Of a stretch of 64,000 nucleotides of DNA, positions 50,058 to 61,940 are shown one piece after another; the first letter of the stretch is position 1, and every line of letters begins with the position of its first letter. The notes below the pieces were generated by a model. It made no database searches and was not told the origin of the DNA. It saw nothing but the letters and a program-made list of their open reading frames with translations. The DNA is from Lepidurus packardi (Eukaryota > Arthropoda > Branchiopoda > Notostraca > Triopsidae): assembly GCA_023053545.1 (NCBI GenBank), contig JAKZAN010000006.1, forward strand, positions 10,014,351 to 10,078,350. Reading direction: 5' to 3'. The translations under genes and the position numbers were made by a program.

Positions 50058-53036
50058 TTAATTTCCTAGCAATCTATCGATCATACTTCCCACTCCACGC
50101 ATCTGCTTCCCGTTTTTGGTAGCTTTGACGAAAAAAAAAAAATAAAATAAAAAAAATAACATTAAACAATAAAATGATTAGCCGTAATAAAGTCGAAGAA
50201 AAAAGGTAGGTTCTTACCATAGGATGTACCGGTGTATCCCCACCAGTCCCAGCATCCATTTGGATTCATTAAGGTCTCTTTAATAGCTTGGGGGAAAAGG
50301 ACAATGATGTTATTTAGCTCGGCTACTTCCAGGTATCCGGCGTTCTTAACGAAAATATCTCCCACGAACGTCCTAGTGAATGAGTTACAAAGATAATAGG
50401 AATGAGGAACAATTGCAACAAGTTTAAGAACCATGACTACCGAGAGATAATTAAAAATAGATGATCCTGCTAGGTTTTCCCGAAAAACTCAAAGGACAAC
50501 AGTCCCTTAAATTACATACAGAGATTTTAATTGTTTGTTACAGTTTGCATTATTTTAAGAAAGGTAAGTTAATTTGAAACTTTTCTGAAGAGCCGTTCAG
50601 TAGTTATGCGCTTTTAAAGCTACGTGACGTAACGAATGTGGCGTGGCTTAAGTTTAGAGACTGTTACCATGGTTATCGTACAACTATGTTGAGGCTTCAG
50701 ACAGTAAACGAAGCACTGAGTAACCACGAATACTGTTCTATTTGTCAGCCACATGGCCAACGTGAACCGATTTTCCTTGCAACTTCTTTCTTTCGTAACT
50801 TCTTAAGATTCCCGTCTTGTTTAGCTTGTTATACTCAAGCTGCCGCGAGGAGCGCGCAGTGCTTTACGAGTGTATATTGACGCGCATTCGTTCTGCGCAT
50901 TAAACGGCAAACACGATAACTTTATAAATTCTTGCTCAATTTGCGCGAAATTTTTCCTTAAAATAAACGAAACCATTTTCGAAAGCATAACCGTTTTCAT
51001 GATTGAAATTTTGATTTCGGTCGAAAACTAATTTGCATTTTTTTTAAATTAGCAAAAGCAAAAAGAAAAAAAACTGTTTTGCCCTCCGTATTGAAGAAGT
51101 CAATACTTTTCCAATTTGATACAATTGGTAAAATCTGCGTTTGATTGTCCCATCCATATTGTTACAGCTGAAATGATGTTTTGAATGTCTACACTTACTG
51201 TCCTTGTTCGCAACCATGAAATACAACGTGGAGTTGGCAAGTTGTGGATTTATCCAAGCAGCCAGACGGGACGTAGATGAACCCTGTCTCATCCATACTA
51301 TCACTGGAAGGATTTCCGCCGAAGAACTCGGCTTGTTCAAAGTTGTCGAATAGTCCATTCACGGGAGTTTCATCTGAGGAAGAAATTGAATCCAAAAATA
51401 TATTACTACACGTCTATTAATGTTGCAATGAACTACAATTAAGATATACAAACACCTGCTGACAAAATACAAAAGTTGGCAACAGCCCTTCAAGACTTTT
51501 CCCGCTATTGTAAATAATGTTTAAACAATGCAAGAATATTATAATAATTTCATAGAAATTTATTAAACAATTGCTGGTCAAATTAATATGCACAAAGTAG
51601 CGTTTAATATATTACCTGATGGCCTGACTAAATTCCCGCCAAACAAGTAGTTAAGAGCATCATAGGCGCCATTATACCCACATTTGTTCATATAAGCATC
51701 ATTCTTGTTGACTGAACCACAAGGACCTCCGTAGGTTTCCGTGGGCTATCGAAGAAAAGAAGGCGTAAAACAAAACCATGCGTGTGAAACCCAGCCAACC
51801 CCCCACAAAGACCTTGAGCTCAAGCTCTAATTCTTTTCGTTTAGCTTACATAACCATGGTCAGCATGATAGGTGAAAACAGTCTTGATATTTGAAGTGTC
51901 CATGAAATGCCCGTAATAGGCTTCAACCTTTTCTCCCGCTCCTAGAAGACACCCACAAGAACAATGTCTACTATAATAGCACACTTTACTACTTGCATTT
52001 CGAAAAACAGTTCAGTCGCAAATCTACAAAGGCATTAATACACGTAATTTATCCACGTCTCTTGAAAGTGAAATTTAGAAAAAATCTGAAAAGGATAAAT
52101 TCCCGCAGTTCTGAGAATACATTTCTTTCTAAAATAATACAAGATGAATGAAATAAAACATTAAAAAAGGATTAAGAAGTTCTTACAATTTTCAGAATAT
52201 TTTTTTAAAAACATACAAAATGCATAGATGTAACCAATTAAAAAACTAGAAAAAAATCGAAACTCTTCAAAAATAATTCCCTGCAGTTTCCTCATAATAT
52301 TCGTTTGAAAATCTAAAAACTAAAAAAAAAAAAATCTGATAAAACTGATTCAACATAAAGAAAAAGTCTTTTAAAGTATTATAATGACGTACAATGAATA
52401 AAAGTGAAATAAAAAATACGACAAGAAGTTTGCCCACTTCTCAGAAATAGATCTCCAGAAAGAATTTCAAAGGTTTGTGGAAAAATGCATACCTTGGTGC
52501 ACTACAGAGTCGTCAATGCCATGGAAGATAAATACTTTATCGCCAGATAATTCGCTAGTTGGATCTATGCTTCCCAAATTGGCGTACGTTTTAGTATCCG
52601 TCACCAAAAGAGGGACGTTAATTAAGGAAGGGTACAACATGCACGTGGTCGCTTCGCCCAACGTGCCCAAAGCGCAGTAATATGGTACTGGAGAAATAAA
52701 TAAGCAATAACTTGAGTTACTTCTTGCATTTGAATTTTAAATAACTGTTTAATTTTATGTATTTATTAAAAAATATGCTAAAAAGATTTCTAACCGCCAG
52801 CAAAGACTCCAGCGCCTTGGATAGTTTTAGAAAATGCCACATGGAATTGTGTAGCCATTGCTGCTCCGGAAGACAAGCCAGAAACGCTGATGGAATTCGG
52901 ATCAATATTGTAAGACTCTAAAAAAGGAAACTTAAAAAACTCCAGGGTGGGTAATTTTGTAGATAAACTTACCTAAATTGATGGCCAAAGTCATGTTAAA
53001 GAGGCAAAACCACACATCGATAAGGAACCGAAACAT
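50058..53036 (-). CDS. Poly(3-hydroxybutyrate) depolymerase-family esterase, secreted type
   Basis: A serine esterase of the PHB depolymerase family. Eight exons join in phase: 53036-52973, 52917-52795, 52687-52493, 51941-51850, 51745-51616, 51373-51199, 50372-50218 and 50122-50058, giving 332 aa. The first 21 residues ([21 protein letters not shown]) are hydrophobic and could be a signal peptide. The lipase box GLSSG (35-39) puts the nucleophile at Ser37; HGIDDSVV gives Asp121 and ADHGY gives His156. This nearly reproduces the Ser39-Asp121-His155 triad I recall for the single-domain Penicillium funiculosum enzyme, whose fold is circularly permuted. [24 protein letters not shown] and the ATKNGKQM end are also family motifs. 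Whether it acts on PHB or another ester is unknown. Seven introns show it is resident, not contaminating, DNA. Confidence 0.9.
50585..50950 (+). repeat. Repeat R2 core and R1 copy 3
   Basis: The GAGCCGTTC..TAGTTATGCGC core (from 50588) and the R1 block ending ATTAAACGGCAAACACG (about 50836-50950) lie within one PHB-depolymerase intron, 6, suggesting both belong to one element about 350 bp long. Confidence 0.5.
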
Positions 53037-53690
53037 CTTTAATGGTAAACGTCGTCGAACTACCGCGCTTGATCAATTAACCGTTTGGAATAGTGACTTG
53101 ACACATTTTAACTATTTTGACGGATGAAGGTACGTGCATCTTGATAAAGAAACCTAGCGACGGCACACACCTATCCTAATTCTTATTATAGTTATCGAAG
53201 TGTTCAGATATGCCTGGGAAATTAGCAACATGTTGCTATCACCCTACCGTGTCATTAACATCACACGACGATTTTTTATCAATTCTTACAGGTTATCATT
53301 CTCCCACGTTCCAAACCCGTCCTCTACTTCCGCGATTCTGACTTGTAGTTCTGGCCGTAATGATCATCGACCCGTATTTCCTGAATCCCGTGATCTTCGC
53401 AATCGATTTTTGCATTCCAGACACCAATTTCCCCATCTACTTCATTATCGAATTTTGCAATCTTGACTTAACAGGCAGTTCGATTCTGCCAGTAACTCCT
53501 ACATTTCTGACTCATTCCTGTCAGTTGAGCCATTCCAAACTGGAATTGGAAGCTTTATGCAACGCCTCATGATTGCAGAACACTAAGGAAAACGGTAGCA
53601 AACTTTAGGTGGCAGCGCTTTGGAAGGGTTTTGGGAAGGAAGAAATATCCAGAAAAGGGCTGGCTTTTGAAAAATGGCAAAAGAGAAGAG
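53037..53690. other. 5' flank of the PHB depolymerase-like gene
   Basis: No gene recognised. Overlapping plus-strand frames at about 53200-53570 lack splice or family support. Confidence 0.5.
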
Positions 53691-53764
53691 CGTCCCTGAT
53701 GGGAGTCGAACCCACGACCTTCGGATTAGAAGTCCGACGCGCTTTTCCTCTGCGCCACAGGGAC
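53691..53764 (-). tRNA. tRNA-Arg (anticodon TCT)
   Basis: 74 nt. The acceptor stem GTCCCTG pairs with CAGGGAC, with G as discriminator base. The D arm is GCGC..GCGC, and the anticodon stem TCGGA/TCCGA encloses CTTCTAA, giving TCT (reads AGA). The internal promoter boxes TGGCGCAGAGG and GGTTCGACTCC are intact. A T run lies just downstream on the minus strand as a Pol III terminator. No intron. Confidence 0.94.
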
Positions 53765-56700
53765 CCGTGCAAATATTTGCAACGAACAGCCCGTATTGGG
53801 AACCTATCCTAGCTTATATGCAAAAATAACACCTTTCTTCCAGCCGTACAGTATAAGTGTAGGGATGGTTCACATGTCTGGACTCGTGATTGCTTTTCTT
53901 TCAGTAAAAGCAAGCTTATTTCGTGGGAAACAAAGACCCACAGGGTTATAACAACAGGGAGCACCCAGAACCACGCCCACCCCCACATGAACCTCCTTTA
54001 AACAAAAGTAAGTGAAAAATAACCGTCTTAAAATCAAACACTACAACTAGATAATTCTAAATCTAATCAATTTGAATTGATTTAATCATTTTAATCCTAA
54101 TCCATTTTAATCTAATCTAAACGAATTACAGCTATTAAATTTAGGGTCAAGTTAGGTCATCTATCCTAAAATAAACGGCAAAACAAATAAACAGAAGATT
54201 TCCTTCAAAACTAAAGAAAAAAAATGAGTGACACTAAATGGAATGGAATTGAGAAACTCAATTGTGAAAAATGGGTTCCGGAGAATAAACAATGCAAAAA
54301 AGACAGGATTGACGCAGTGAAGGTGGGTGGTATCGGCAGGTAATTACAGCCAAACTTAGAACGTCCGGTTTGCGAAACTTGTAGCAGGATATGTCCAAAT
54401 AAACCTTCTACAAATATACCTGCTATAAAGCGCTCAATCAGGCGAGCCTGATACATCAATTTTACCTCGCACTCCAGCTGCAAACAAATTCAATTACAGG
54501 GATATTCCAAATATGGATTTTCCAGTTTAATTCAAGACAGAGCAAACATTTCAAGAGCAAACAGGAGCCAGCGACCCCGGAACATCACCTAGGACCTCCC
54601 AATTTATTTTTAAAATTATCTGGAAAGGAAAATGGATGTAACTTTTAAGAAATCTTAGGAGGCATTCAAGATTTTTAAAAAAGTTTTCGGATAAATATAC
54701 AAACTTTCAAAGAAATTTTAGAAGACTCAAGAAAATTTTAAACATTTCTAAGGAATCTTTGCCTATTTTAATAATAATGATGAATACCTTATAGCAATTT
54801 TATAGGTTTAACATAACCAAAAGTAATTTAAAATTGGATTCAAGAGTTTTTTGCAATAATTTGTCCACCTTAAGTGGCAAAAGTCACCAAAATCCCCTTT
54901 TGAGAAACTGGTTGATTCTTGTAGTATAGATTTTCCTGAGCATAAAGATGTTTCTTTCAAATCTTTCTAAAGAACGGTTCATGAGTTATCAAACTGTAAA
55001 CCTATTTCCCCGTGGCTTAAGCGTATGGACAAGGGTATGGCCAATACCGTTTTTGTCAATACGACTACGTCACAGAACGACAAAACAATCACGATTTCTG
55101 TAAAATTACTGAGACTATTTTAAACTTTCAAACAAACGAACTTTCTTTCTTTTCATAAAAATATTCAGGAAATCTTGAATTTGTCTTGAATTTGTTAAAA
55201 ATTCGAAAGGAACTTCACAGAAATTTCAAAGAACGGAAGAAATTTCAAAAGTATAAAGCAATTCCGTAAAGAATTCTTAACGTTTTCTTTGTTGTTGTTT
55301 TTTTAAGAATTTTAAATAAATTTTAAGGCAGACCGAATGAATGAAATGTATTACTTATAGTTTAACCATATATTTATCCTTTCAAGGTGAAGAAGGAAAT
55401 GCGTTGGGTATACTGTCTGTAGCGTATAATGAGGTTGTACGTACGTGGAAAATTGATGTTTTTAGAGTGACCAGGTCAGAAATCCCAACCCAGATAGCAA
55501 TCTCAATTAAAGGTTTTCGGTTAGGAAATATCCAGCCAGGGTGTGGTTTTGCGGATGTATGTGCTGGATACCATGCAATGACCTTCGTAGAACTATATAC
55601 AGTGAGTGCCGGACGAATAAAAATAGAGACTAGAAACATATACAATCAATACCCAACAAGAGCCATATGTTTCGTAAATAACACGTATCTCCCAAAGAGA
55701 CAGAAACATATGCATCCTAAGAGGACGGGGTTCCTACCTCACAACTCTTGTATTCATATGAAAATTGAATCAAATGAGATAAAATATATATATTTTTTTA
55801 AATACGAAAATAATGAAAGAAAATTCAAAGAAAAATTGGAATGCTTGAATGAAAAGGAATTTCGTGGCAAAATTTCTTTTTAGACACCTCTTCTATATTT
55901 GCCTTGTATAAAGTGATGCGAGACCGAGATCAACAAGGTCTTTGTATGAAAGAGCCAGACAAAAGAAGAACATATACCGATCCCTAATTTACGTAAATGT
56001 CGAACAATAAGGGTAAGCGAGACTCAGAGGTATGAATTGCGCTTCAGACTTGAATTACAGCAATGGCATTCGGAAGTAGTTCAGTAAAAACACCTACGCT
56101 CGGTTCTCCGCGTCCCACGCTTTCCAAATCATCCAGTGCGGACTAAGGTTAATGTCACCCATTATACAAAGTAGTACAGAAAGGTAGCCTACGAACTCTC
56201 ATAATTCCGTCAACTTGTGAAATAAACCCCCAAAATATATAAAAAATGTAAAGTTTAATAATGAAAAATGACTAAAATCGCTAAGCTTGGATGAAAAAGA
56301 AAGCTAACCTTATGGCTTGCTTAATGGACATCTTAATAAAGAAAAAAAGGAACTGAAGCTCTTGAGAGAAGATCAAGAAAGACAAAGAACCCCAAACATC
56401 CAGACAGGCAAAACCATAAACAACCTAAAATTATAAAAAGAAATGAAGACTTTTCAGAGAACAATTAAAGTTTAAGTCAAAAAGATGGATTTTTTTCAGA
56501 TCAGACATAGAAAAGACGTATCAGTCCAAATAAGCGACGATGGAACTAACAAATGGAAAAGATAAGGAGCAAACGTTGGCGAGCGTTTTTAACCCTGTCA
56601 TTACTTCCCATTACGAAACGTACCGCTTTGGCATTTGGATAAGGCGTTTACCACACGCTGTACACAAGTAGCATAAAGCCTTTAGCTTGAAAAGCTTGCT

Positions 56701-58075
56701 ACACATGGCGAGCACACCGACCTTGCCGCTTTTTTGCCCGACAATGGCCAGGAACTATCTGTAACTTTTTTGGTAACAAAAATGGACTTGTAAACTCCAA
56801 GCAAAGCTCTATCATCAGCCGAAACAGGTCAAGGTTTAAGAGTTCCCAAAACAGATCTAGATTTTAGAAACCTTGACCTTGGTCTTTATGAAATTAACAT
56901 GAAGTGACTAAAAAGTCAAGCATAAACATGTCATGACGTTATGAGCAATTTCTAAAACTTGGTGATGTGACATAAAAGACTGGTGTTCTTATGGGTCCTA
57001 AAACGTGCCAATCCGACTTTCGCCGAAGGAACCATTTCATAGTTACGAAGCCCTAAGCATTCGTAGCCATGGCATTTTGGCTCTTTTAACCTTCTTCTAT
57101 ATAAGAAGGTTTAACAGAGCTCTGGCTGATCATATAGCACCTCTGTAACCCTTGAAATGTTTTCAGAATATTACAGCTAATTTAATTCCTTTTTTTAGTA
57201 AATACTTCAGAGATCTTAAACAAATCTTCCACATACACAAGTTTCAAAATTATTCCAAGTTTTTTCTTTAAAATTGTAGTAGTTCAAGCCTTTTTTAAAG
57301 ATACTTTAATGTATTTGAAACTTTCTAATAATTCTCTAAAAAAATCATCACAAGTCAGCAACTTTCAAACTTGTGACAAATCCCTAAGTTTAAATCCTTT
57401 AGTATTCGTCAAATTCTTCAAAATGACTCAGAAAGCTATGTCCATTCTTCAAATTTCGTAGTTTAGATCACGTTGCGAACCTAAAGAAATTAAGAAATTG
57501 ATAAGATAACCAAAAGGAAATATGAAAACAAATATTAAATTGGATTAAAAATCAACAAAATACCACTCACAATTCCACAATTCCAATTCAAAATCAACAC
57601 AGTTCAACACGATTCCACTCATTCTTCCAAAGCCATAAACAGTATACACAGTATACGGGTTTACTGTGCTATAAACTGTGTTCTTACCTACCATATGCTG
57701 TGTTCTTTCATCAATGATGGTAAATTAGAGTCACGATAAGTTCATAGTTTCCTAGGTAAATAGATTAACATTTTACCATAGGATAGCAGTTTAGTGTTAC
57801 ATTCCTTTGACGCTAGGAAAATAAAAGATGATTTTTTACCATAGACTTATTATCTCACAGAAATACGAAAGCTTTTAAAACCTTCAGGAATGTTGACAAA
57901 AATTTAATGAAATTTTAAGCGTTTTATTTGAAAACGAAATATTAGAGATTTTAAAGTTTTTAGAACATCGGTAAAGAACAAGGAACTATTCCGAGGGAGT
58001 TAAAACTTCTGTAAGAAATTAAGACATCGTTATAAATTGTTCTATGGAATTCAGAACGTTTTTTTTTTAAATTTA
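53765..58075. other. Intergenic, one unexplained ORF
   Basis: A+T-rich, with R2-type cores at 54967-54990 and 57023-57050. A 180-codon plus-strand frame at 55341-55883 is open, and its first half is also open for 87 codons on the other strand. It has no recognisable domain and a Lys/Asn-rich second half. It is noted here but not called as a gene. Confidence 0.4.
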
Positions 58076-58542
58076 CTATTTTCTCCTAGAATTGAATGGC
58101 TTTTTGAGTTCAATTTTCGAATTCTTATGAGCTGTTTTTAGTTCTGGCGTCAGTTTAAAGTGATTTTCTTGCAGTGTAGGGAAAAACTCGTCTTGATCAC
58201 ACAGTGTTGGATTCGTTTTTTCTTCCCTAGATATGGCCTGAATGCCAATGACCACGGTGGAAGATTTGTCAACGTGACACTTTACCAAGGCAAGCTGTAT
58301 TTTTCTCCCCTTTTCAGGATCTTCCGGAAGAAAAAGCTGTTTCAAAGGACTTGTGGAATGTTACTTCACTTCCTGTTGTCGGCTGCTATTATACCTGTGC
58401 CAAATAAAACAAGCCAAGAAACAAAGAAGATTAAAAGAAGGAAAAAGAGACGCGAAACGTGCCCAGGCTGACAATCGATTCCTTTATTCATTAAGGGTTT
58501 ACCTTTGTTATAAACTCCCAGAACTTTTGGTGGGATTTTCAT
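58076..58542 (-). CDS. Candidate two-exon small membrane or secreted protein
   Basis: Exon 1 58542-58395 and exon 2 58320-58076 join in phase over a 74-bp intron (GTATAA donor; acceptor after the pyrimidine run CTTTTTCTTCCGGAAG), giving 130 aa. A second ATG at 58491 would give 113 aa. Exon 1 ends in a strongly hydrophobic run (LFFLLLIFFVSWLVLFGT), a signal peptide or anchor preceded by basic residues. Exon 2 is hydrophilic (KGRKIQLALVKCHVDKSSTV) and ends in a basic tail, KKPFNSRRK. I do not recognise the family. Plus-strand frames overlap, so this rests on the splice phase and the hydrophobic segment alone. Confidence 0.35.
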
Positions 58543-61271
58543 GCAAAGCCATAGCAATTTGGTCGCGGTTCAAGCTTGTACCAATCGACAGATCAACGCA
58601 GCTGTTTTCATCTAATTTATTGTCTCTCCTTGGTGACAAACTTTTGCCTGAAAACTCAACACCGGTGACTTGTCATGCACGTGCGCATTGCGAATAGTTT
58701 TGACAAGCTTATCTCATCATGACGCCCATGTATATCTTGAGCTAGCTTTTGAACTGTTCTAAAAACTTTCGGGAGAAAAAAAGAAATAAGAGACAAAGAA
58801 AGGTTGAAAATTACGCCGGTTTGAGACGCTCATAACTACGGGCTATTTGGAACAATGATGAACCATTTCGCGAAAACGAAAACAGCGAAGTAGGGCAAAG
58901 TTGGGCTCGGACTACCAGAAAAACACATACGGTGCTTCCTGTAAGATATTAAGTCCAAGTTGAGAGCGTTTTTGAAGTCTCTTCTGGCATTACAAAAGAG
59001 TTTAAAAATATAAAGCGGACTGGAGGCGTGGGTGTGGTCACCAGTCCTGGGTGTGCAACACGTAAGACATATACTCACACATATACACATACATAATCTG
59101 TAGTCTTGACCTTTACCTAAAGTAGGTGGTTGCTATACAGCGGACTTGCCAGCGTTCCGACACGCTTTTGGTTACGGGATAATTTATGTTGCACTTGTTT
59201 CTAAAAGCCCTTGCGATGAATTGAATACGTAAAGTCTTAGCTATACTTATAGAATGCATATTTTAAGCTTGTTATGCAGTTTTCTTAATCATCAATTAAA
59301 CGCAAATTTATCATTACTTCACCTTTGAGTATAAATACTTCATATTAACTACAACAACTATCACAGTAGATGGAATCGAATGGGGAGTTACAGTTGTAAG
59401 CTCTTTACCGCTAAGGAATTTGAGCAATTGTTGAATATGAAAACATAAACCAATGTGCATAATTAAAAAAATCCCTTAATTAATTCAGCTAATAGAAAAA
59501 AAAATATCAACTGAAATTAATTTAACAGTTAAGGCATGGTCAAGAATTATTATTCAACATAATTGAGAAACAAGCCTGGTTAGTTTTAATCCTAGCAACA
59601 GTCACAATTCAGCAATTTAATTAAAATTAGTAGAACTGATTATACTTTAGTTCAACTAATAGACTAAACGTTATAGATAACGCTCTAACTTAATCACGGG
59701 TTAAATTATGCATAGTTTAATTCAGTGGCTAGTTAGAACTTTTAGTTTATAAGACAGATTTCATTAACTCGATGGAACTAACACTCGAAATACGAAACTG
59801 TTATCTGTATTAAATTAATCTTAAAAATATTAGTTTAATTAACTAATAATCAAGTCCTGTTTAATGTAACTAAGAGTTGAACCTTAGTGCACTGAAATGA
59901 TAATCGTGTGCGCTACTTCATTCCAAAATGGTACAATAATTTCCTAGTAGAACTTTGTTAACAATTCCAACTTCTGCCATTAGTTGAACTATACAATAAA
60001 TGCCCCTTCAATATTTCAACACAATAGTTCCCTTCTTTTTTGATTCTTTGATATTGAGATATACGATACATTTTATTACTCAACGTGATAAGGTGAATCG
60101 AAGTATAAAAATTTGAATTGCAAATTTCATTTGAACAATTAGTTCGTTACAGTGGTTATAATTACAGATTCGATATAGTCGATCCCAAAGAGAGTCAAAA
60201 CGTATACCTGAAAGGGCGGATACCGTTCCATCTATCTTAGCCATACCAACACAGTTCATAAAGAATCTTTTACAATTCCAGTTACGCAGCCATTTACATC
60301 GACAAGGCGCTGACGAACCCAGACTTTATGTATCAATTACGGCACGACTTTACATTTCGTGACGCATGGACGCCACTACTTTTACACATTTCTGTATCTT
60401 TCTTTCCAGCACATAGTTAAACCTCTTTCTTTCGTAAGAAGAAAAAAAAAAGGAAAAAATACTGCCAAGCTTCTCTAGGAGGATTAACAAAAGTAGTAGT
60501 AAATCAAGAATTACTTCGTGAAACAGTAATGGCAATTTTCAATTATTCCAAGTTTTAATTATTATGTGGGAGTGACAAAAGGCCCTAGTAGGTTAAAAAA
60601 TAATTAACATTTTTCTAGACTGAATTAGTAAAGGAAAAGAAAAAGACTTGTAAATCTATAGGGGACGAGGCATAGCTAAGAGTTAAAGGGGCATTATGTA
60701 TAAAAGTTGAAGGCCAAAGTGTCCCTCCTTCCCTGACTGGAAGCTTTCAAGGTTTTCTTGCCCCTTTACCACGATTGATTCTCACCAAGTTCCACCTCAA
60801 TCAAGAAACTGGAGCAGGGCAGGGCTTCAAGAAAAAACATATCTTATATACTCTCCCGGCGCAAAGCAAACATGCACACAACAGCAGCAAAGCTATAAAG
60901 GATAAGAATATATAACAAGTTAAAGCGTCCACTACTATAGCTTATACCCAAGTCCTAGGTTATATAGCGAGGCTCCTCAACGAACCATGTTCACTTTAGC
61001 AAGGCCTCTCCCCACGTCTACACTAAACACTTGACACGGAATGCTTCAACAATAGCCTTTTCAGTTCACTTCAAAAGTAACCCTTTACTTCCTTTCATTG
61101 GCACCTAACTCTTTAACGCGCGCAACCAAGTGACGAACCTACACTCCCCCCAGTGACAGTGACTAATTGAGGGGTAATCCAGTGAGTCCTTTAAGAAAGA
61201 AAAGATTTTTTCGATTTCGAGTTGTGGACATTGGTTTTCCACAAACATAGAAGCCGAGACTGAGGAAAACG
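58543..61271. other. A+T-rich intergenic region
   Basis: No gene recognised. 59.4-59.9 kb is dense in TTTAATTAACTAAT-type repeats. A possible 5' flank for the Gln-rich exon begins about 61100, with CAGTGA-type initiator motifs. Confidence 0.5.
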
Positions 61272-61838
61272 ATGGCATTTCTAAGAGCGTTTAATTTCAG
61301 TCACGGACTAACGCAACCACAACTCCCTCCAACGCTGGTGGACCCTTTCTTGGGTACTGCTGCGAACGTTTTCCAGAACGGTGCTTCTACCTTCAATCGT
61401 CCTGTCCTCAGCCCTGACGAGCATGACATCCAGCAGCATCAGTTGAGGCAACTGGAGCAACTACAGCAGTTGGAGCAATTCCAGCAAATGCAACAGCAAA
61501 ACGAGCAACTGCACCGTCTTCAGAATCGACCGCGAAATAGACCGCCTGGTACTCCTCGTCTGCGGAAGCCGACAGCGAAAGTGGAGAAGGACGGAGAAAG
61601 TGATCCTTCCCAGCAGGTTGGCAAGAAGCAACAGGAAACCCTCGACGACCTCATCAAAGAGCAGCTTCCGAGTTTAGTCTTAACTCCTTCGACGACAACT
61701 ACTATTTCTGGTAACACCCATAATTTGCCTGCAGTTACGCCTATCCAAGGACCCATATTCCTCCGCAATAACACCGTACCCGTCGTACCCTTGTATTCCT
61801 ACCCAATCCTCAACAATGGCACTCTGCTCCAGATACCG
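61272..61838 (+). CDS. Gln/Pro-rich coding exon of an unrecognised gene (partial)
   Basis: ATG at 61272 in a good context (aaaacgATGG) opens 189 codons that end at a strong GTAAGT donor in phase 0. An alternative is an exon starting after the TTTAATTTCAG at 61299. The protein has a Gln/Leu-rich stretch (LRQLEQLQQLEQFQQ) likely to form a coiled coil, a basic Pro/Arg section (RPRNRPPGTPRLRKP), a Lys/Glu section and a hydrophobic-turn region (VPVVPLYSYPILNNGTLLQ). Further exons should lie downstream. A candidate acceptor before 63166 leads into several open frames, but the join could not be decided. The frame reading past the donor into 61940 is probably intron. Confidence 0.6.
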
Positions 61839-61940
61839 GTAAGTGTACCTCTTTACTTCTTAGGAAAAAGAAATGCGCTCTGGAAATTAAGAGACACTTC
61901 AGGAAATCTTAAAAACAATAAAAAGTTTGAAAATAAGTAA

